From: Spirochaetota bacterium
GTDB taxonomy: Bacteria; Spirochaetota; UBA4802; JAFGJZ01
Length of the DNA: 10,175 nucleotides
Assembly: GCA_023396665.1 (NCBI GenBank)
Contig: JAEWVL010000439.1
Span: 1 to 10,175, forward strand
Reading direction: 5' to 3'
Shown here: positions 6,578 to 10,175 of the stretch, one piece after another
How the letters are laid out: every line of letters starts with the position of its first letter
Numbering within the stretch: the first letter of the stretch is position 1
Position numbers and translations under genes: made by a program
Notes under the pieces: generated by a model
Database searches by the model: none
The model's input: only the letters and a program-made list of their open reading frames with translations
What the model was told of the DNA's origin: nothing

Positions 6578-6905
6578 CGATATGCCGCCGTATCTGATCG
6601 ATATCGAAACTTCCGCAATGACGGTACAGCCGGTACGCCAGTGACAGCGCGAGCGCGTTGACGCACAATCCGATGACGATCGCGGTCAGCATCAGCGCCT
6701 GCGGAAGAGGATCGACGATGGCGCGAAGCCCTTCTTCCATAATTGGCGCATTATCTCCGATACGGCCGCCCTCAAGAACAAACAGAAGAACGACCGCAGA
6801 GTTGATGATATTGAGACCGAATATTTTTTTAATCAGATTCTTCTGAGTCAGAATTCCCCAGAAACCAGCGGAAAACAGCAGCATGACAAGAACGCGCTCG
6901 GTCAT
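6567..6905 (-). CDS. mrpC: Mrp-type Na+/H+ antiporter subunit C (NuoK-like)
   Basis: A 112-residue three-helix membrane protein of the NuoK/MrpC/MbhG family. Diagnostic stretches are FWGILTQKNLIKKIFGLNIINSAVVLLF (about residues 15-42) and DPLPQALMLTAIVIG near 65-79. The gene begins in an ATGA overlap with the mrpB stop, preceded by AAGGTGG on the coding strand, and its end overlaps mrpD. This implies coupled translation. It packs beside MrpD in the membrane arm. Length is normal for the family. Confidence 0.92.
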   Translation of the reverse strand: MTERVLVMLLFSAGFWGILTQKNLIKKIFGLNIINSAVVLLFVLEGGRIGDNAPIMEEGLRAIVDPLPQALMLTAIVIGLCVNALALSLAYRLYRHCGSFDIDQIRRHIDDE

Positions 6906-7660
6906 TCGACCACCTTCCCGAGAACCTTGATACAGACATATCCAATGCCCGCGCCGACTTTCAGACCGATGATAGTATTAAGAATGATGATGAAGGCCAC
7001 ACCGTTTGAAGTGGCGCTTCTGAGAGGATTGTCGAAAAACCCCGCCCCGAGAAAAAGCGCACTCAGTGAAGCGCATACGAGCATGAAGAAGGAAAGCGAT
7101 TCAAGACGCTCGAGATTCTCCTCGCGCACAAGGCCGGGCATCGAGTCTGCACGGCTGCCCAGCGCGAGAAACACGATACCTGACGCGATCACGACCCCGC
7201 CCTGAAACCCTCCTCCGGGTGAAAGATGACCGTAGAGCATCAGATAAAAGCCGAACAGAAGAACGACGGGACCCAGTTTGCCGCTTAAGGTTTCGACGAG
7301 GTTGGTGCGCAGGGCATGGCTGCGGCGCTTTTCACCGTGAATGACAAAAACAGAATCATTCGCAGCTCCCCCGTCCTTCACTTCAAAGGCACCGGCCGCC
7401 CTGAGAATGGCAATCGCACCCGAAAGCGCAGCCAAAAGTACGATAGTCTCTCCGAAAGTGTCGAAAGCACGGTAACCGAGGTAGATCGCACTGACAAGGT
7501 TCTGCGCGCCCGATTCGCCGCAGCCATAGTGTTCGAGATAGTCGCGTGCGATATGCGGCCAGGGCGTATCGCAGAGAAACACGGGAGCGCACACGAGCGC
7601 CAGTACGATCATCGACGCGCACACCGGCAGCTGCGATGCGACAGTTTTTATTGCACTCAT
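6902..7660 (-). CDS. mrpB: Fused MbhE-like (MrpA C-terminal) and MrpB subunit of Mrp antiporter
   Basis: A 252-residue membrane protein with two parts. Residues 1-90 resemble the MbhE/MrpA C-terminal segment: NLVSAIYLGYRAFDTFGE at 54-71 matches the conserved FDTxGE motif. Residues 120-250 are the MnhB/MrpB domain, with GHLSPGGGFQGG at 144-155 and four expected helices. A hydrophilic link (EVKDGGAANDSVFVIHGEKRR) joins them. In canonical Mrp the first part belongs to MrpA and in archaeal Mbh it is a separate subunit, so this is a fusion of adjacent subunits. The start at 7660 is chosen because GGGAGG precedes it and its A is shared with the stop of the preceding gene (TGATG). The frame stays open 84 codons upstream, but that stretch overlaps the preceding gene and looks non-coding. 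Confidence 0.88.
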   Translation of the reverse strand: MSAIKTVASQLPVCASMIVLALVCAPVFLCDTPWPHIARDYLEHYGCGESGAQNLVSAIYLGYRAFDTFGETIVLLAALSGAIAILRAAGAFEVKDGGAANDSVFVIHGEKRRSHALRTNLVETLSGKLGPVVLLFGFYLMLYGHLSPGGGFQGGVVIASGIVFLALGSRADSMPGLVREENLERLESLSFFMLVCASLSALFLGAGFFDNPLRSATSNGVAFIIILNTIIGLKVGAGIGYVCIKVLGKVVE

Positions 7661-7896
7661 CAGAGCCTCCCGCCGCCGCTTTCGCAACGACGCAAAATAC
7701 CCACAAAGATGACGGTCGATACGCCCGCGCCGACCGCAGCTTCGGTAATCGCGACATCGGGGGCGTTGAGAATATAGAAGAAAACCGCCGACAGAAGACT
7801 CACTCCCGAGAGTGCGAAGACCCCATGTATAAGATTTGGTGACAAAAGCGTGAAAAGAGACAGAACTAAAATCAGCACGAGCAGTATCACTGTCAT
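7660..7896 (-). CDS. MrpA C-terminal fragment subunit (DUF4040/MbhD-like)
   Basis: A 78-residue membrane protein with two to three hydrophobic segments, matching the DUF4040/MbhD region of MrpA. The hallmark is LNAPDVAITEAAVGAGVST at about 43-61, where the acidic residues are thought to line the ion path. It starts at ATG 7896-7894 in an ATGA overlap with mrpG, with GGAG 9 nt upstream, and ends sharing one base with the mrpB start. It stands in for one part of MrpA as a separate gene, as MbhD does in archaeal hydrogenase. The ND5-like bulk of MrpA is not encoded in this operon. Confidence 0.85.
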   Translation of the reverse strand: MTVILLVLILVLSLFTLLSPNLIHGVFALSGVSLLSAVFFYILNAPDVAITEAAVGAGVSTVIFVGILRRCESGGGRL

Positions 7897-8249
7897 TGAA
7901 TTTTCTCCACATGCGGTTTTTGCCTTGTGCCGCGCCGCCGCAGACTCTGACGCTGCGGCACGAGACCGGAATTCCAGAAGAAGCGCGCGACGATATGTGT
8001 GGCGGTGGGTGATGACACGAGAAAAAAAAGCATAATGACGATGATGCGCGCGGCGATATGAATACTGTGTGTCAGAAGAAGGGCGCCGGTGAAAACCGAA
8101 ACGACAGCGGTTGTTCCGCACAAAGATCCCGCCTGAAGACGCATGTAGGGATCAGAAAATCTGAAAAGCCCGACGATACCCGCCGTTCCGAACACAATGG
8201 CGCTCGCAAAGGCCAAAAACGCCAGAATTTCACGAACAAGCAATATCAT
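7893..8249 (-). CDS. mrpG: Mrp-type Na+/H+ antiporter subunit G (MbhC-like)
   Basis: A 118-residue protein of the MnhG/MrpG family with three membrane helices. The signature GIVGLFRFSDPYMRLQAGS (25-43) contains the conserved DPYxRLQA motif. It has a basic C-terminal tail (RRRGTRQKPHVEK). GGGGG lies about 7 nt before the ATG. It follows mrpF by 15 nt and overlaps the MbhD-like gene by 4 nt. Confidence 0.9.
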   Translation of the reverse strand: MILLVREILAFLAFASAIVFGTAGIVGLFRFSDPYMRLQAGSLCGTTAVVSVFTGALLLTHSIHIAARIIVIMLFFLVSSPTATHIVARFFWNSGLVPQRQSLRRRGTRQKPHVEKIQ

Positions 8250-8264
8250 CGATTACCCCCCGAA

Positions 8265-8549
8265 TCAGTCACTGTCATCCCCTCCGTCCATCACGCGATC
8301 CCTGAGAAAACGCGCGATCGCAAGAAACCCCAGAAAACCGAATATGTCGTAAACAAGCGCCACATCGAGATAAAGCGCGCTGCCCCGTTCGACACCCCGC
8401 AGAACCAGAAAGGCAAGTACCACTCCCGAAAGCACGTTAAGCGACACAAGTCGCTCCGCAGCGCCCGGCCCGCGCAAAAAAAACACAACGCAGCAAACGG
8501 CGCATAGTAGCAGAAAAAACTGCATCACTGTCAGCATGAGAGCCGTCAT
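8265..8549 (-). CDS. mrpF: Mrp-type Na+/H+ antiporter subunit F (MbhB-like)
   Basis: A 94-residue protein of the MnhF/MrpF family with three helices. Recognisable are the RGPGAAERLVSLNVLSG segment (27-43) and LYLDVALVYDIFGFLGFLAIARFL near the C-terminus, where DVALVYDxxGF is the family hallmark. It starts within an ATGA overlap with mrpE. The tail DGGDDSD is unusually acidic. Length is typical. Confidence 0.9.
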   Translation of the reverse strand: MTALMLTVMQFFLLLCAVCCVVFFLRGPGAAERLVSLNVLSGVVLAFLVLRGVERGSALYLDVALVYDIFGFLGFLAIARFLRDRVMDGGDDSD

Positions 8550-9058
8550 AACCAGATATCCGCAATGGTACGCTCGAGGGAACCCTTGACACGCTCACCC
8601 GCAAGTTTGGCATGCGTGGTATCGGAAAAAAACCAGTGTACGATCAGGTGATCGTCATTCAGGTCTAGGGTGATCGTACCGGGGGTAAAGGTGATAGAGG
8701 AGGCCAGCACTGCTCTGGCAATGTCGGAGCGCAGCGTTGTGCGAAAGTAAACGATTCGCGGGCTGGCTTCACCGCGAACGACAGCCACGAGCATGATGAC
8801 GCTCGAGCGGTACAGAAGGTACAGCATCTTCGGGAGAAACACCAGCAGGGGGATAAGGCGAGGCAGAAAAAACCGCAGATTGGCCTGATGATCCGGAATG
8901 AACACAGCATAGGTCAGAGCAGCGACCAGAAGCGAACCGGTAAGCCCTGCCCCGAGCGAAAAAAGGGATATATCGGCGGTAAACACGACCCACAGCACAA
9001 ACAGGGCTGCAGCGGTAATAAGAAATCGCAATAGAGCCCAGCGTCTCTGAACCTTCAT
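8546..9058 (-). CDS. mrpE: Mrp-type Na+/H+ antiporter subunit E (MbhA-like)
   Basis: A 170-residue protein of the MnhE/MrpE family. Membrane helices occupy about residues 7-50 and a third lies near 68-90. The C-terminal soluble part carries the hallmark ASSITFTPGTITLDL followed by IVHWF. The start at ATG 9058 (MKVQRRW) leaves one base after the EIIA stop. An ATG at 9067 (MCKMKV) would overlap that gene by 8 nt and cannot be excluded, as neither has a strong ribosome-binding site. The frame runs open further upstream inside the EIIA gene, which I treat as shadow. It is the first membrane subunit gene of the operon. Confidence 0.9.
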   Translation of the reverse strand: MKVQRRWALLRFLITAAALFVLWVVFTADISLFSLGAGLTGSLLVAALTYAVFIPDHQANLRFFLPRLIPLLVFLPKMLYLLYRSSVIMLVAVVRGEASPRIVYFRTTLRSDIARAVLASSITFTPGTITLDLNDDHLIVHWFFSDTTHAKLAGERVKGSLERTIADIWL

Positions 9059-9059
9059 C

Positions 9060-9518
9060 TTACACATCTCTGTCACAGATGATGCGGTAAAACGCATCAC
9101 GATCCCGCGCCGAACGGAGAGATGTTCTGAACGACTCGTCATGCAGAAGCCGCGCGAGTTTGGACAAAAGCTTCATGTGCATGCCCGCATCGCTACGCGG
9201 ACCAGCCAGAAGAAACACCAGCGACACCGCCTCGCCATCGATGGCGGCGAAATCTCGCGCGGGTGAAAGACGGGCGGCGGCGATCAGCGTTGTGTCGACA
9301 GCTGCGGAATGCGCGTGGGGCACGGCACAGCCGAAACCGATACAGGTCGATATCATCTCTTCGCGCGCGATTATATCGGTACACAGCCGTTCAACATCTT
9401 TCACCTGTCCGAGAGAGGCGAGTCGTGTAACAAGCGCGTGAATAATTTCGTTTTTACTTTCTCCCGGCGGATCAAGCACAATACAATCGGGAACAAGTCT
9501 GCTGCAAATCACACCCAT
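9060..9518 (-). CDS. PTS EIIA type-2 domain protein (PtsN/fructose-IIA-like), putative antiporter regulator
   Basis: A 152-residue stand-alone EIIA of the mannitol/fructose/nitrogen (PtsN) superfamily. The phosphorylatable histidine is His68 in IGFGCAVPHAHS (60-71), matching the family IGxGxAxPH pattern, and a second conserved His is at 114 (MHMKLLSKLARLL). No EIIB or EIIC is near, so a regulatory rather than sugar-transport role is likely. Its place between a P-II-like gene and mrpE suggests it reports carbon or energy status to the antiporter, as PtsN acts on potassium transport in E. coli (known for that protein, inferred here). The start at 9518 is chosen for AGAGGTG just upstream and 1-nt spacing from the previous stop. 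Confidence 0.87.
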   Translation of the reverse strand: MGVICSRLVPDCIVLDPPGESKNEIIHALVTRLASLGQVKDVERLCTDIIAREEMISTCIGFGCAVPHAHSAAVDTTLIAAARLSPARDFAAIDGEAVSLVFLLAGPRSDAGMHMKLLSKLARLLHDESFRTSLRSARDRDAFYRIICDRDV

Positions 9519-9519
9519 C

Positions 9520-9867
9520 TCACACCTCTTGTTCTTCCGTAACCAGACCCGCAGCCCAGTCAACCGGTATTGTAAAAAGTATCCCCGTACCAGGGGTCTC
9601 AAGACCGCCGACGATACCGTCAATCAGCGCTTTGACGCGTTCAACAACCTCTTCACTTCTTATGACCGAAATTATGGTTTTATTATAGGGCTTGTTTCCC
9701 TTCATGAACTCTTTAAATCCGGCGAAGAGAGGAACTTCGTAGGTGAGAAAGCGCCCCATGCCCTCAGAGTCGATGATGGTGGCGCCGGTCACACCGGCTT
9801 CCACATAGGCTTCGAGAACCTCTTCAAGATACTCTTCGTTATTGAGAATGAAGACAAGCAATTTCAT
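9520..9867 (-). CDS. P-II-like (GlnB-fold) small regulatory protein
   Basis: A 115-residue protein with the ferredoxin-like P-II pattern: MKLLVFILNNEEYLEEVLEA as strand-helix 1, GVTGATIIDSEGMGR (25-39) where P-II proteins have the strand before the T-loop, then TIISVI, a helix SEEVVERVKALIDGIVG and the end PGTGILFTIPVDW (92-104). The classical uridylylated Tyr51 context of GlnB is absent, and the T-loop region (FLTYEVPLFAGFKEFMKGN) differs. It is therefore a P-II-like protein, not GlnB/GlnK. It heads the Mrp operon and may bind a nucleotide or small ligand and gate the antiporter; that is inference from position. The start at 9867 fits the fold; an in-frame ATG at 9927 would add 20 residues across the inverted repeat at 9911-9928. 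Confidence 0.75.
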   Translation of the reverse strand: MKLLVFILNNEEYLEEVLEAYVEAGVTGATIIDSEGMGRFLTYEVPLFAGFKEFMKGNKPYNKTIISVIRSEEVVERVKALIDGIVGGLETPGTGILFTIPVDWAAGLVTEEQEV

Positions 9868-9910
9868 CGCATCATCTGCCCCAGACAATTTATTTCTAAT
9901 CAGCAGCCCT

Positions 9911-9928
9911 TGTGACGGTAGCGTCACA
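9911..9928. promoter_or_regulatory. Inverted repeat, possible operator of the Mrp operon
   Basis: TGTGACG, spacer GTAG, CGTCACA: perfect 7-bp arms, 44-61 nt upstream of the first gene of the operon. The outer TGTGA/TCACA half-sites resemble Crp, but the spacing is 8 instead of 6, so a different regulator is likely. I could not pick convincing -35/-10 elements around it. Confidence 0.45.
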
Positions 9929-10175
9929 GTAAATCAAAGACGAAGCCAATAACATATCGGGAAGCTCTATAAACAAATCTTCGAAACTCGAATATTCCGG
10001 CAGCAGATGTGAAAATTTCTGCCGGTGTTAGCTATTACAGATTCCCGTATACAAGTTTTATACTAAGCAGTCAAGAATCTTTCAGTATCCTCCGCTCACA
10101 CGAAAACGCCGCACAAAAGCGGCTCCGGAAAAATCAGTTGACGAAATGGACAGCCGAAAGCCTTATCTTAGTATT
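9929..10175. other. Non-coding end region with two small inverted repeats
   Basis: No gene is supported here. CCGGCAG (9997-10003) pairs with CTGCCGG (10019-10025) over a 15-nt spacer. GCCGC (10108-10112) pairs with GCGGC (10119-10123). Both could be weak terminators or leader structures of a neighbour outside the window. Confidence 0.3.

Noticed and set aside
7661..7912. An 84-codon upstream extension of the MrpB frame
   Set aside because: The extension is basic and not membrane-like and lies entirely over the DUF4040 gene. A good ribosome-binding site and TGATG coupling support the 7660 start.
1..10175. CRISPR array, tRNA, rRNA or a known riboswitch
   Set aside because: No regularly spaced direct repeats, no tRNA arms with a GGTTCGAATCC-type loop, and no riboswitch core were seen on reading both strands. 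A covariance-model scan would be needed to exclude small RNAs.

Overview
The window reads as chromosomal DNA of an anaerobic Gram-negative-type bacterium. A spirochaete is my best guess. The grounds are a lipoprotein built from an Ig-like module plus a DUF1566 module (an arrangement I associate with Treponema and Spirochaeta relatives), a cluster of P-II-like, PTS-IIA and Mrp genes, and a methyltransferase type frequent in anaerobes. This placement is inference; no rRNA or tRNA is present to confirm it. Base composition is moderately GC-rich in the housekeeping genes. It turns visibly AT-rich around 3531-3907 and again near the 3' end of the lipoprotein gene.

Left part (1-2975): a class I SAM methyltransferase (+) converges with 3 nt between stop codons on a stand-alone NifU/IscU-type Fe-S scaffold gene (-). 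That scaffold gene is divergent from a YtcJ-type metal-dependent amidohydrolase (+).

Middle (2976-4863): a UmuD-type self-cleaving S24 peptidase (-) has no umuC beside it. Upstream of it lie a perfect 12-bp palindrome and two long perfect hairpins in tandem. Next, a well-formed sigma70-type promoter and a leader of about 170 nt precede a lipoprotein gene (+) with an Ig-like domain and a C-terminal DUF1566 (C-type-lectin-like) domain. The 3' end of that gene has some properties expected of a diversity-generating retroelement (DGR) target. No reverse transcriptase or template repeat is in the window, so this is only a lead. A perfect 12-bp inverted repeat separates it from the convergent operon.

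Right part (4850-9867, all on -): one tight operon with overlapping or nearly abutting genes, in the order P-II-like protein, PTS EIIA-type protein, mrpE, mrpF, mrpG, an MrpA C-terminal piece (DUF4040/MbhD-like), a fused MbhE+MrpB protein, mrpC and mrpD. This is the order of the membrane arm of archaeal Mbh hydrogenase (MbhA to MbhH) without a hydrogenase module, and it lacks the ND5-like half of canonical MrpA. The two soluble proteins at the head of the operon are plausible regulators of a Na+/H+ antiporter. A perfect inverted repeat with 7-bp arms lies just upstream of the first gene and may be an operator. The last ~250 bases hold no gene I can support.
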